Shown here one piece after another: positions 47,869 through 60,615 of a stretch of DNA of 64,000 nucleotides (the stretch's first letter is position 1; the number at the start of each line of letters is the position of its first letter). The position numbers and the translations under genes were made by a program. The notes under the pieces were generated by a model that was not told the origin of the DNA, made no database searches, and saw only the letters and a list, made by a program, of their open reading frames with translations. Origin of the DNA: Caenorhabditis elegans (taxonomy: Eukaryota; Nematoda; Chromadorea; Rhabditida; Rhabditidae); contig NC_003284.9 of assembly GCF_000002985.6 (NCBI RefSeq), positions 11,284,001 to 11,348,000 on the forward strand. Direction: 5' to 3'.

Positions 47869-48552
47869 TTTATGAACACAGGCAACTTGTTTGATTGTTT
47901 TTTTTTCACGGGAAACAGAATTACTGAGTGAGTTTGGCCGCAAGTATAGTAGTCAATTTTTAAACAATCGAGTTTTGATAACGCCAAGTTTTTTTAAATA
48001 TTGCTCAAATTTTCCTCTTAAAAAATCATTTTTCAGGTCTGTGATACGATGCTCTTTGTGTGTTTCTTCTAATTTATTCGATTATTTCCTGCTTGCCGCG
48101 TTTTAACGTTGCAACTGAAAAATGTTTATTTATAGCTTTCCTTTTTGCTTTCAGAATAAATAAAATTCGGGAACATTCTGCTTTAATTTTACTGATTTCA
48201 AAAATGTGAGCTATATTTCTGAATGTTGTAAAAATGGGACGCTATATAAAATTGTTTCAAATGTACTCCGAGAATTTGCAAAATGAGATACATAATAGAG
48301 TGAACCAAATTGGAAACACATTTCATATCTAAAGTATAGCAAATTTAGAGTAATGCAAAAAATGAATCTATCAGAAAATTGACCAAGAAAATAATTTTGG
48401 GTTTGGTAAGTGTAGAATGTGAAATGGCTAGAATCTAAAGATAAATAATTAATGAATTTGATAAATGTTCTATATATTCGGTAATTCTTGAGCTCATAGA
48501 ATTTGAAAAATATTGGTTTATCCGAAATGAAATCTTTGAATCCAAATCAATC
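47869..48552. other. Convergent intergenic region
   Basis: 3' ends of npr-9 (AATAAATAAAA near 48156) and gcy-9. AT-rich, no other feature seen. Confidence 0.5.
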
Positions 48553-51500
48553 TCATTGTTTGCCGGTTCTTCCTTCAAGGTAATATGTCAGACACTCTCC
48601 TTTTCCCTGTAGTTATAAATAATTGTTGCTTTTTTTTCTGATTTTTCGCTTACTTTTACTTCAATTTTTCCTCTCTCAACCATTTGGAATTGAGGAAAGA
48701 AGCAATGAAGAAGGTTGTATGCTCCCTCGGATATCTATAAATTCAACAAACATTAGTGACTAATATTAATTCCAACCTGAATTTTATTAGCCACTCCGGT
48801 GCTTTCCATTCTAGATGCAGTGTTAACAGTGTCCCCGAAAAGGCAGTAACGTGGAGCGGCAAGACCAACAACTCCAGCGGCAACTGGACCACTATGAAAG
48901 CCAATCCTCACCATCATGAGCTCTTCAGGGCGGTGAGCAAGTTTGAAGTTACAGATAAACTGAAATGTTATGGTAATCTTTGCAAGGTGGCAAATGTTTA
49001 ATTTACCGCTCTCATTTTCAAAGCGACATCAGCAATATTTTGAGCGTGGCTATTTCCATTCTCTGTGGGAACTCCTGATACAATCATGTAAGCGTCACCA
49101 ATTGTTTCGACTTTGTATGCATCGTGTTTTGCAATAATAGCATCGAATCCACTGAACATGTCATTTAGAAACGTTACAACCTAAAAAAAATTGTGTTAGA
49201 AAGGGATCCTGAATCCATGTAAATGTTTAAATTCTAAAATAAATCATTATAAATGTTGTCTAGGTACAAGTTAAAATTTATTGAATTTTTATGAAGAATT
49301 ACTATAATCTTTTGTCTGAGCTTGCAAACCTGAAGTGGTGTAGATGTTGAAGAAATTCTGGTGAATCCACGAATATCCGAAAACAAAACAGTCGCACAAC
49401 TATATAGTTGCGGAAGCACTGGCTTTCCAATTTTAAGATCTTCCGCAATTGATCTAAAAGTATGTTCCAACGTTTCAAAAGATTTTTGAAAATATATACA
49501 TACAATACAGTAAGGACAGACCAAGTGCGAAAAAACTGCATGTTCGCCGCCTACAGTCGCGAAAGATTTGCACAAACACCTCGAATGGTTTGTGGAAATC
49601 TATGCTTCTGTAGGCGGCAATATGCATAGTCCGTGCTCAGCATGCGGAGTATCAGAGAATATCAGTAGTCGGTGCAATACACAAATTATGAAAAAAAAGT
49701 GGTATCATACTTTGGAAGCATACTGTTGAGAAGACGATCTGCTTGTTTTTGAGCTTCTTCCAGGAGTGCAGTACGATCTCGAACCATGTTTTCCAAATTT
49801 GCCGTATATTCTTCCATCATTTTCATCATTTGATCTACTAGAGAACCTTTTCCTCTGCAAACAAAAATCAACACTTAGATCAAAAACTTATTAAAACTTA
49901 CGTTGATTTCAAGTTAGCATTGACCATCGTCCGAACTTTCTTAATCGGTGGTCTCATTTCAGGAATTTCCAGCCAACAAGCTTCAATACACGAAAGTAAC
50001 TGAAATTATTTTCACGATTTAAGAAAAAGCAATTTCAATAATAACCTGCAAATTATAACCTTCACCAGTATTGGATGATGGGAAAGTTGGTCGAATCAAT
50101 TGATCATCATCATTTGCCATTGCCAAAGTCTCCATCAGTTCTGAAATTGCAGTATTTCATTTGAACAATTGTTTTACTTACTATTAATGCTTTTGTTTCT
50201 TTCATGGAATGGTTCTACACGGAAAAGTATCTGATAAAGTACCATTCCGAGTGCATATATATCTGCACTTTGAGATCCTTCGGGAATAGTCTTAGTTGTC
50301 ACGATTTCACGGATTATTTCTGGGGCTTGTTGAAGATATTCTGAATGTAATTTTAGATTAGTGCAAACTAAATTCTTGCAAACTTTTTCTTGCAAAATCC
50401 TTTGTAGGATCAGACACATCATCTGCTGATTCGCTATCTGTATTGATAAAAGGGCGCAGCTCATTATGATCCAGCTTTTCAAAAATAACAGCCTCAGTAG
50501 CAAAATTAGTAAGCTTCACGGTCCAATTTGAGTCAACAAGGCAGTTTTGTAAACAAAGCATGCCATGGTGCAAAAGTGGAGATGTATGCAAAAAATTGAG
50601 TCCCTGAAAGATTTCAAAAGACGTTATTTGAAAACAAAGGCAAGCAACACCTTGACAACATCCTTGGCAAACGACACTTGAAAATTCCTTCCTAGCTTCA
50701 ATTCGTCGTTAAAAAGAATGTCTTCTAAACTTCCACGAGAACACAGAACCCACATGACAATAAACTCATTTTGCTGATTGAACGATATTCCATAAAACTT
50801 ATTTAGATTGTCATTTTCACAAATCTTCAGTTCCTTCAACAGTCTAAGTTCTGATTTTGGGAAAGTAATATTGCGTACTTGTTGATAGCGCTGAAGTGAA
50901 AAATAATATCACTGAATGGTATATGAGAATATATACCTTAATCGCAAGTTTTACACCGTTAGACACCGCTTGTTTGGCAGCTATCAGTCCGTTTTGTTTT
51001 GAATTCATACTTCCCGAGAAAGAGCCAGAACTTTGTGATTTACTAGCCAGAGAGTGTTCGGATTTCTATAATAGAAAATTAAGGATACACTTAAAATTAA
51101 AATCAAATATACCGATTTTCCTTCTAGCATTTTAATCGACTCTCTGGGTATTCGCCATGTCATATCATACAGTAATCGTTCCTTTCTGAAGATTTGCAAA
51201 TCATATTAAATTCTGATGTTAAATTTTACTTACTGTTTCAAATAAATAAAGTAAGACAGTGGTCCGACAGTTAAAATGAAGGCAAGTAAACTAGCTCCAA
51301 TGAAATACGGTCTGTAATCACATTCTGCGCCCGTAAATCCACATTTCGGCACTGCCGGCGGTAGCTTTCCACTATCGGATGGCCAATAATATTGTATTGT
51401 TTCGTGTGCAACCTAAACATGATTATTTCATTTTATTTCAGTAGTCCGTATGCTTTACATGCTCGGAGCACATTTCCTCATTTTTTTCACATTGTCCACG

Positions 51501-53869
51501 ATCATTATTTTTAGCCTCAAGTTCCACAACAATCTAAAAATGTTCAGTAATAGTTAAATATTATTGACAGAACTAAGTACTTTGAGAGTTCCATTGATAG
51601 CGTGATAAGTAGCATATGAAGGTACTCGAATTGCCTTATTGTTCATTAAAACTTGACCAGTCATACCTGTTAATACAAGCATTATAAAACCAAATGATTA
51701 AACTCGACTAACCAATAAACTGCCGATTCGTCATTCTTGACCATATTAACGATCCATTCATGTGAACATTGTAACCCCCACCATCTTCAAATGCATCTCG
51801 AAGGGCCAATCCATAAAGAAATAAAGCATCATAAAGAGACATATATGATAATGTCGCATACTGTAATTCTGATCTCTACATTAAGAAAAAAAGAAAGAAA
51901 AATACATGATTTGCAAGGACTCCTGTGACAGCACTGAATTTCATCTGGAAATCATCAAAAAACTTTTTATCGTAACCATGAGCAGTGATAATGATTGTGT
52001 TCTCAAAAGCAAGTTTCACTTCTTGTTTGTCCACGTTAGCCGCTTCCCAAGGATAATGATCGTTTTGCTGAAGGATGTCTGGTGTTGTTCCGGGTTTTGT
52101 GGTATTTTTATAAACTTACATGAGCTAACCAAGGGATTACAAACACAAACTCCTCATTTTTGATTTCAGATCTGTGTATTGCCAACATAAAGTTTGTGAC
52201 TGAGTGAATATCCATTCCAAGCTCTACCACGATTACTGGAAAAAATTTTATGACGAGAACATCAACAAACGGTTAAAAAAACTTACTTCTTGCCATGCTT
52301 TTAAGTGTTGTTAGCTTTCCGGTGGAAATAATTTCTTCTGGAGAACTGAACGGCTCAATATCCAGGATGACATTAAGATTGATGTCTCTTTTTTTGATTT
52401 GATGTTGCAAAGAGTATACAGAAAGCCGCTCGTACCCGACACTTGGTCGTACAATTCCAATCTGAAAACGTTATCTGTCGTAATTCTAGAACTGCATATT
52501 GCTACATCCGGGGAATAGAAGGCGGAGGTGTCTATAAAAAAGGCGACTAATAACGGATTAGTCTATAATCCTCCAATCCATTTTGGAGTCCCCACCGATT
52601 GCTCCGGGCAGATCTGATGCGTCGTATCTGCTTATATACAAATATATATTAATATATTTTGTTGGACGGCCAATGACTACATCCGGTATTTAGTCACTTG
52701 TGGGGGGAATTTAGGCACGAAATCATGCTCCGTCAAACATAAAAATAATCGACTTAAATCTTTCGTTTTTGATCATTTAAAAAGTATTGATAAAATGACT
52801 CATGTCCAAAAGTCAAAATAAAAAACATAAAGGTCGAAAAACATATTTTAATTTGATTTTGAACGGATTCCCATCGTTTGTTTTTTATTTATAGAAACAA
52901 TCACGTTTCATCCACCGCAATTTGCAATATACAATGTAAAAAACTCAGAACTGCGGACAATTAAAAGAAGACAGTGGTCAGTTAATATTTTTGAAATATT
53001 CCCCAGGAATCGTTTCACAGGAGAATATTTACTGTAATAAAATGAAATAGACAGTTTAATTATGATAAGTTTCAAAAAACTACATTATTGCTAATGAAAA
53101 ACCTATTAGAATCCTGATGAGTACTTAAGTCAAGCAATGAAAATATGGAATATTGGAGCAAACAAGTAATTGTTTATTGTCAAACGTCCTACCTGGTCCC
53201 AATTGTTCAGATTTAAATATGTTACAGTCGCCTTTGCCATTTCACTTGCAGATGTCAGTGCAACTGAACCGAGTGTGGGAAATTGGACACGATCAGAAAG
53301 AGCGTCATCTCCAGACATATGAGCAATTATTGGAACGTTCCACCTAGGCGCGAGTCTTCCAATAACCAACATTTCTGAGAAAAAAGAATTACTAAATAAC
53401 TTGAACATTCTCAAAAGCATTACCATTATTACAACCGGGTCCAAAATACACTGAAGCATTTTTCAAATAATGAAGGAAAGCAGCATGTTCAACTCCCGAA
53501 TACTTGTTGCAACTTTCCATTGTAAAAACACTAAAATTGGAAAGACTTGTTTTTTTTAAATTCAAACTTCTTACGTTAAAGTATAATTTTGTGGAAGAAT
53601 ATTTCTCATTTTCAAATCGTCTGCGCACATTTTTAGAACATCTGGTTCGTGTGCTATAATAGGGTTCGTGGGGTGAAGGTGACCTATTCGAACAATCCCT
53701 TCTGCTGAAACAAAACAATAATTGTTTTATATGTATTTTATGAAAAAGATTGCTCACAACTAAGTGTAGTTTTCACATGTTGATTGATTTCGTCATGACT
53801 GATTTTACTGATAGATCTTCTTGACTCCGCAAGTAGCAAAGAAGAAATGAAAAATAAATATAAACGCAT
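48553..53869 (-). CDS. gcy-9: Receptor-type guanylate cyclase
   Basis: Single-pass receptor that makes cGMP; C. elegans GCY-9 is reported to be needed for CO2 sensing in BAG neurons. Signal peptide [14 protein letters not shown] (ATG 53869), extracellular ligand-binding region, membrane span ([20 protein letters not shown], about 51245-51300), then a kinase-homology domain that is a pseudokinase: the HRD loop reads HHGMLCLQN and the DFG position reads TNFA. A coiled coil ([18 protein letters not shown]) precedes the cyclase domain. In the cyclase, metal aspartates lie in [12 protein letters not shown] and [10 protein letters not shown], and the guanine-specifying residues are the E of [10 protein letters not shown] and the C of [11 protein letters not shown]. 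The last exons read [11 protein letters not shown] and [16 protein letters not shown]. All exons were not mapped individually. Confidence 0.9.
49540..49625. repeat. Imperfect inverted repeat in a gcy-9 intron
   Basis: GCCGCCTACAG (49546-49556) is matched by CTGTAGGCGGC (49608-49618), and weaker complementarity extends outward on both sides (TGCATGTT against AATATGCA). The 51-base loop could expose a stem in the pre-mRNA. It looks like a remnant of a mobile element or a hairpin; it does not match a gene I know. Confidence 0.6.
52500..52640. repeat. G+C-rich structured island in a gcy-9 intron
   Basis: Short perfect palindromes: GACTAAT/ATTAGTC (52545-52563, 5-base loop), CTCCAA/TTGGAG (52571-52588), with GGAGG (52524-52528) able to close on CCTCC (52570-52574). 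TACATCCGG occurs at 52503-52511 and again near 52679. Flanking intron sequence is plain AT-rich. Confidence 0.5.
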
Positions 53870-54057
53870 TTATCATCTCATATGAGGGGCATTTATCCCG
53901 CAAACAGTAACAATTCTTATATATTTTTTACAGGAATGTGTTGATGGAACGAATTCCAATATATGTAGAAGTAAAATGTAAAAAATTCGGAGTAGTTGGA
54001 TTGATGAATCTCCGAAGGAGGTGTGAAGTCTTATGTAGCCACTCACTTCTTATCATG

Positions 54058-54079
54058 CCGGAAGGGCCCATCGGAAGTG
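54058..54079 (-). promoter_or_regulatory. Paired GGAAG (ETS-type) sites upstream of gcy-9
   Basis: CCGGAAG at 54058-54064 and TCGGAAGTG at 54071-54079, about 190-210 bases before the gcy-9 ATG. BAG neuron expression of gcy-9 is reported to depend on the ETS factor ETS-5; that these sites mediate it is inference. Confidence 0.35.
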
Positions 54080-54715
54080 GATAGATGGGGTTTAATGGAA
54101 AGAAGGCAAGTGTGTGTCACAACAAGCGTCGAATCCTACGTTTTTCTGATGTACACTGATGACTAGGTTGTTGTGAATACATTAATAGGATCTCAGCGTA
54201 GAACTATGACACTGTCTAATGCAACATCATCGAAACACACGAAAATACTTTTAAAAAAACAAGCCGAGTTTTTTTTTTGGTAGTTTTCAGAATTTTTAAC
54301 AGTGTTATTCATTTACCAAGTGTACTCCCTATTAGTTATACAGTGTGTAATTTTCTTGCATTTCTAAGAGTCATCCTAATATTAGAACTTCAATCAGTAT
54401 TTCAATAATTCGGGACAAGACAAGGCGTACCTTGTAGAATTTTCAGATAATTCTTCAATTCCTGAAAAAATAAACCTAGACTTGTTCAAAACGTTTACAC
54501 ATGTTAGCACTTGTCTTGCTTTTTACAACTTAAAAGGCTACTAGAGGTAATACGGGGAATGATTGTGAGACCAATTTTAATAAAATACGTTTCTATGAAT
54601 CTCAACTTGGGATCAAATAAAAATATATATGCAAAGTCTTTCTGAATAAAACATGGTTATACAATGATACGCGGTAAACTATGAAAAACGGTAATTGTAA
54701 TATTATGAACCAGCC

Positions 54716-54935
54716 GTGGTCCGCACCTTCGGCGCGGCCCCCGACTTCTAGGGCTGAAAATCAATTTTTATGAAACTACCGTAACCCTACAGTATTCCTA
54801 CCGTACCACTATTGTACCACTACAGTACCCCGACTATATCCCTACACTAACCCCAACTCACTATCCCTCCAGAAGTCAAAACTTCACAGACTACAAAGAC
54901 TACATAGACTACAAACTATGGACACACAGAATAAG
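54716..54935. repeat. Dispersed-repeat-like block
   Basis: ACCGTAACCCTACAGTA-type text with alternating TACCGTACCACTA and TACAGTACCCC units, followed by GACTACA-A/T units repeated three times (54889-54916). This composition is typical of repeat families scattered in C. elegans. Family not assigned. Confidence 0.5.
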
Positions 54936-55647
54936 CGCTTTATATTATATATAGTAAATTATCATGAAGAACAGAGACATATGAAACAAAAATATCAATC
55001 AAAAAACCAACCAGCTTGTGCTCAAACATCTTCTGTTTTTTTAACTTAGTAAATTTTAGTCACGCTAACAGAAATTCCGTACTCTATGAATTTTGTGAAC
55101 TACAGATTCTAGTGATTCTAGATTCTAGTGTATTAGTTTAGTTATAGCATGGATTCGATTGCATTTTTTCAAATGTTTTTTTTTTTGAAAAATAAAACGA
55201 ATTTTTGCTCTTCAGTTTCCCAAAGGAATTTCCACCTCACCATCAATCTGTGCAAAGTTCTCCCACTTGATAATCTTTTTTAAATGATCTGATATCAATG
55301 ATAACAAAAGATAAAAAATATCGGACACAAATCTCTGAATTTTCTTTTTATCTCTCAATATGTCTGAGAGCGCATTGTTTCAATTCTCAAAAAAACCACA
55401 CTGCAACATTGTCGTAACCTCTTGGGTCAAGTACGCAACGTGTATGCAGATCGGCCCTCTTCTTCTCTTCCCACCGCACACTATTTCACTGTGCACATTT
55501 ACCTTTTTTGACTGTTTCTTGAGTTCTGAGATGGTATCGTTTTTTCTCGCCGCCTTTTTTCTCGACATTAGCCTTCTAGAAACACTGGACAACGACGCAA
55601 TTTCGTCCTAGCTGATATGAAAGATGACTATCTTCGACCGACCTTGG

Positions 55648-55660
55648 CACACACACACAC
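55648..55660. repeat. CA microsatellite near aco-1
   Basis: Uninterrupted CA units followed by interrupted CACA-rich text to about 55730, upstream of the aco-1 start. Confidence 0.8.
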
Positions 55661-55875
55661 ATACACAACATACACAAAACGCTCTCACATTCAATACAGC
55701 CACACACACTAAGCGCGCTCAGACACACACAAAAACGGACAGGTCGACTACACCGATTCGGCACGCCTCCATTAGTTTTCCTCGCATTCTCTTTTTCATT
55801 ACAATGCACTTTTGTCGTTCTTTTCTATCGAAATCCTTTTTTTTTTAAATTTTTTCCATATCTAACTTTCCAGAT

Positions 55876-58800
55876 ATGGCTTTCAACAACCTTATCCGCA
55901 ACTTGGCTATCGGAGATAACGTCTACAAATACTTTGACTTGAATGGTCTCAATGATGCTCGTTACAGTAAGTATAACTATTTTACATCCTATTCTCAATC
56001 TATCTAAAATATATCTGCATATATTCAATTTTGGAACTTTTGTAAACGAAAAAAAAAACAGCGAATTTCGACGAGCAAGAATAAATTCATTATGTTAAAG
56101 TCATATATAAATCATTTTCTTTAAAAACCTTCCCAAAATTTTCAGACGAGCTTCCAATCTCCATCAAGTACTTGTTGGAAGCCGCAGTTCGTCATTGCGA
56201 TGAGTTCCATGTATTGAAGAAGGACGTGGAAACCATTCTTGATTGGAAAAACAGCCAGCGTAACCAAGCTGAGATTCCTTTCAAACCAGCACGCGTTATT
56301 CTCCAAGATTTTACGTGAGCTTGAAAATAAATTACCAAATTTATGTACATCAAGCAATTTTCAGTGGAGTTCCAGCCGTCGTAGATCTTGCCGCTATGCG
56401 TGACGCCGTTCAAAATATGGGTGCTGACCCGGCCAAGATCAACCCAGTATGCCCAGTTGACCTTGTCATCGATCACTCCGTGCAAGTCGATCACTACGGA
56501 AAGTACGTTCTGCGCAACCTGGTTTATACATTTATTGTATTTTTTTCAGCCTTGAAGCCCTTGCCAAGAATCAGTCCATTGAGTTTGAGCGAAACAGAGA
56601 ACGCTTCAACTTTTTGAAGGTAAGGAAAGGTGAAAATGCCACTTTCAGAGTTTCACTGTCACGTTTTACTCTCCCCATCACTTTTCGGAAAATCACGCTA
56701 TGCATTTGATTGCCCTTATCACTACTTTGTTCAATGAACACACAAATATTCAGATAGCTTAAATGAAATTGTATTATCAAATTATTTTCAGTGGGGATCC
56801 AAAGCTTTCGACAATCTTCTTATTGTACCGCCAGGATCTGGAATCGTCCATCAGGTTAATCTTGAATATCTTGCCAGAACAGTGTTTGTTGGAAAGGATG
56901 GCGTTCTCTACCCTGACTCCGTCGTTGGAACCGACTCCCACACCACAATGATTGATGGAAGTGGTGTTCTTGGATGGGGTGTTGGAGGAATTGAAGCTGA
57001 AGCTGTGATGCTCGGACAGCCAATTTCCATGGTTATTCCAGAAGTTATTGGATACGAATTGGTTGGAACTCTCAGTGATACCGTTACCAGTACCGACTTG
57101 GTTCTTACAATCACAAAGAACCTTCGTGATCTCGGAGTTGTTGGAAAGTTTGTTGAGTTCTTTGGAACTGGAGTTGCATCGCTCTCCATCGCCGATCGTG
57201 CAACAATTGCTAACATGTGCCCCGAATATGGAGCAACAATTGGATTCTTCCCAGTCGATAGCCGTACCATTGACTACCTCACTCAAACCGGACGTGATAC
57301 CGATTATACTCAACGCGTGGAACAATACCTCAAGTCTGTTGGCATGTTCGTCAATTTCACCGATGACTCCTACCGCCCAACATACACTACCACTTTGAAA
57401 TTGGACCTTGGAAGTGTAGTGCCAAGTGTCTCCGGACCTAAGCGTCCACATGACAGAGTTGAGCTTGCTTCTCTGGCTCAAGATTTCTCCAAAGGGCTCA
57501 CTGATAAGATCTCCTTCAAAGCTTTTGGCCTTAAACCAGAAGATGCCACTAAATCTGTCACAATTACCAACCACGGAAGAACCGCAGAGCTTACTCACGG
57601 GTAAGACTATAAATTAGAAGTACATGCAAAAAATAATGTTTCTTCCAGATCCGTAGTTATTGCTGCCATCACATCCTGCACAAACACCAGTAACCCAAGT
57701 GTCATGCTCGCAGCTGGATTGGTTGCCAAGAAGGCTGTTGAGTTGGGATTGAATGTCCAACCATATGTGAAAACATCCCTCTCTCCAGGATCAGGAGTCG
57801 TCACAAAATACCTGGAAGCATCTGGTCTTCTTCCATACCTTGAGAAGATTGGATTTAATATTGCTGGATATGGTTGCATGACATGCATCGGAAACTCTGG
57901 GCCACTTGATGAGCCAGTAACAAAGGCCATCGAAGAGGTATTGTTGAAACTACTGTTTTCTTTTCAAAATAATTGTTTATTCAGAATAACCTTGTCGTTG
58001 CCGGAGTTCTCTCTGGAAATAGAAACTTTGAAGGAAGAATTCACCCACATGTTCGTGCTAACTATTTGGCATCTCCACCTTTGGCTGTTCTTTACTCGAT
58101 CATCGGAAACGTCAATGTTGACATTAACGGAGTTCTTGCTGTTACTCCTGACGGAAAGGAAATCCGACTAGCCGACATTTGGCCAACCAGAAAAGAAGTT
58201 GCCAAGTTTGAGGAGGAATTCGTGAAGCCACAATTCTTCCGCGAGGTGTACGCTAACATTGAGCTTGGATCCACGGAGTGGCAACAATTGGAGTGCCCGG
58301 CTGTCAAGCTTTACCCATGGGACGATGCCTCTACTTACATCAAGAAGGTTCCATTCTTTGATGGAATGACTAGCGAGCTTCCATCACAATCCGATATTGT
58401 AAACGCACACGTTTTGTTGAATCTCGGTGACTCGGTAACCACTGATCATATTTCTCCAGCTGGATCAATCTCGAAGACCTCTCCCGCCGCCAGATTCCTT
58501 GCTGGACGTGGAGTAACGCCAAGAGATTTCAACACTTATGGAGCTCGCCGTGGTAACGATGAGGTAAGAGTTTATTCATTCAATATATGATTTTCTAAAA
58601 ACTTTGAATTTAACAACACATCACGTTTTTTTTTAAATTTCAGATCATGGCTCGTGGAACATTCGCCAACATTCGTCTTGTTAATAAGCTTGCGTCGAAG
58701 GTTGGTCCTATTACACTCCATGTGCCATCTGGAGAAGAGCTCGACATCTTTGACGCTGCTCAAAAGTACAAGGATGCCGGAATTCCAGCCATCATTCTTG

Positions 58801-59162
58801 CTGGAAAAGAATATGGATGTGGCTCATCTCGCGATTGGGCTGCAAAGGGGCCATTCCTCCAAGGAGTCAAGGCTGTTATCGCTGAAAGCTTCGAAAGAAT
58901 TCATCGTTCCAACCTGATTGGAATGGGCATTATTCCATTCCAATATCAAGCTGGTCAAAACGCTGATAGTCTCGGACTTACTGGAAAAGAACAATTCTCA
59001 ATTGGAGTTCCAGACGATTTGAAGCCAGGACAGCTCATTGATGTGAATGTATCCAATGGTTCAGTTTTCCAAGTCATCTGTAGATTTGACACTGAAGTCG
59101 AACTCACCTATTACCGCAACGGAGGAATCCTCCAATACATGATCAGAAAGTTGATCCAATAA
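55876..59162 (+). CDS. aco-1: Cytosolic aconitase (IRP1-type)
   Basis: Cytosolic aconitate hydratase that interconverts citrate and isocitrate with a 4Fe-4S cluster; vertebrate relatives double as iron regulatory protein 1. Eight exons (55876-55966, 56146-56314, 56365-56502, 56550-56619, 56792-57600, 57649-57937, 57985-58563, 58644-59162) join to 887 residues, the usual IRP1/AcnA length. Cluster cysteines are visible in [11 protein letters not shown] and [11 protein letters not shown]. Substrate and active-site motifs: [51 protein letters not shown], and [13 protein letters not shown] (swivel-domain serine loop). The ATG lies two bases after a TTCCAG acceptor. AATAAA near 59285. C. elegans ACO-1 (also called GEI-22) is reported to be iron-regulated but without known IRE targets. 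A long antisense ORF (56777-57598) is a coding shadow. Confidence 0.95.
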
Positions 59163-60596
59163 ACTGTTATTTTAGCTTAAATTTTTGAAAGTCAATTTTT
59201 TCTATTTTTAGATAACTATTTACTTTTCGATGCATCAATCCTTCTCTATTTTCTGTGATATTTTATGAACATGTTTGAAGTCCAATAAATTTGTGATTTG
59301 GAGCAACGAAATAAATCAATACTTTTTATAATTGGGCTATAAAACATGTGGATGGTCAAATTTATTTTAGTTTTGGCGTCTCTGTTTTGCTAAAACCACT
59401 TAAATTCGTAATATTTTACTAAAACTCAACAAATAACGTATTTCTACTATTTATAGGAGAAAGAAATGTGCTTCCAGTTTGACAGTGTTTAGGATATAAC
59501 ATTTTGCAACTTTTTCTTAAAGGTCGTCATCACTAATTGTATTTTTTGTTCTCTCAGTCATAAGAGTATAAATAAATAAGAAAACATCTTCATTGAGAAC
59601 AACAAAATTGGGTGTAAAAGCTCAAACATTCTAGTTGTTTGAACAAAATGAACAGAGAGATTACGGTATTTATTTGTACTGAACTGACTTTTTATAGACT
59701 AACATTTCAGCAGTTCATTCGTACTATTCAGTCCCATTTAAAAGTGCACACTCACCCAATAAAATCTCAGTTGCCCTATAGCTAACATCACTAAAGTAAT
59801 ATGAGACCCTTGCCAGCGCAAAAGATATTTTTATTTCAAAATAAGTAAATTTTGCATAACTTTACGTTCTTTGCCAGAGAAATGAATGAAGACTGTAATA
59901 ATTGACCGCTTAGCCGTTCATCAAACAAATAGAAGAGTCGGGAGGAAGTATAATCTTTTGTGAGTAAATGCAACACCTTTCCATTATTAGTCGACACTTT
60001 TTGATTTGGAATTAATTTCTGAAGCTTTCCCTCTACAAAATGTTATATTATTCTTGTGATAAAATTTCTCATGTTCCACCAAAGGAACACGCATGTAAAA
60101 AATTTACAATCCATGTATCAAGGTTATTCACGCCATTTTTGTGTGTTTTGCGATACTTGACAAAGAAAAATCAAGAGGTGTTTGAAGCAAAAACAATTCT
60201 TCATGTTTTTTGTTTTCGCTCCATTTTGAAAACGAATGCAACAATCGGTTAAGCCTCTTTTCTTTCACACAATATTTCGTTTTTGCGGACTCATTACTTT
60301 TTCAACTTCACTCATCAAGTGTCGCTTTTTCGTTTTCTTTTCCGGACTTAGTAAGTCATAACTCTCATTTTCTTGATGACCGCTAACTGCAACTGTCACT
60401 TTAAATTAATTAATGAATGAAGTTCTGCTGCATTCTTTTTTTCATTCCCTACTCCATTATCTTGTTTTTTCGATGCATATTTCGAATTATTTGTAAAATA
60501 ATTATATTTAAATATCTTGAATATTAACTTGAAAAAACTAAACCTTAATAAAAAAAAATTATCGTTATTCAGTATTTGTTTTAAGAAAGTCAAATT

Positions 60597-60615
60597 TATA
60601 TATATATATATATAT
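60597..60615. repeat. TA microsatellite
   Basis: Nineteen bases of alternating T and A. Confidence 0.85.

Larger units (their letters stand above)
53870..55875. other. Intergenic region between gcy-9 and aco-1 (head to head)
   Basis: Contains the promoters of both genes. Noted inside: ETS-type sites (54058-54079), a dispersed repeat (54716-54935), a small tandem of ATTCTAGTG-like units (55106-55131), a CA repeat (55648-55660) and Ca/C-rich text before aco-1. An ORF at 55360-55611 has no recognisable domain. Confidence 0.45.

Noticed and set aside
56777-57598. 273-codon antisense ORF within aco-1
   Set aside because: It is the shadow of the strongly conserved aconitase exon; no domain, no splice or promoter context of its own.
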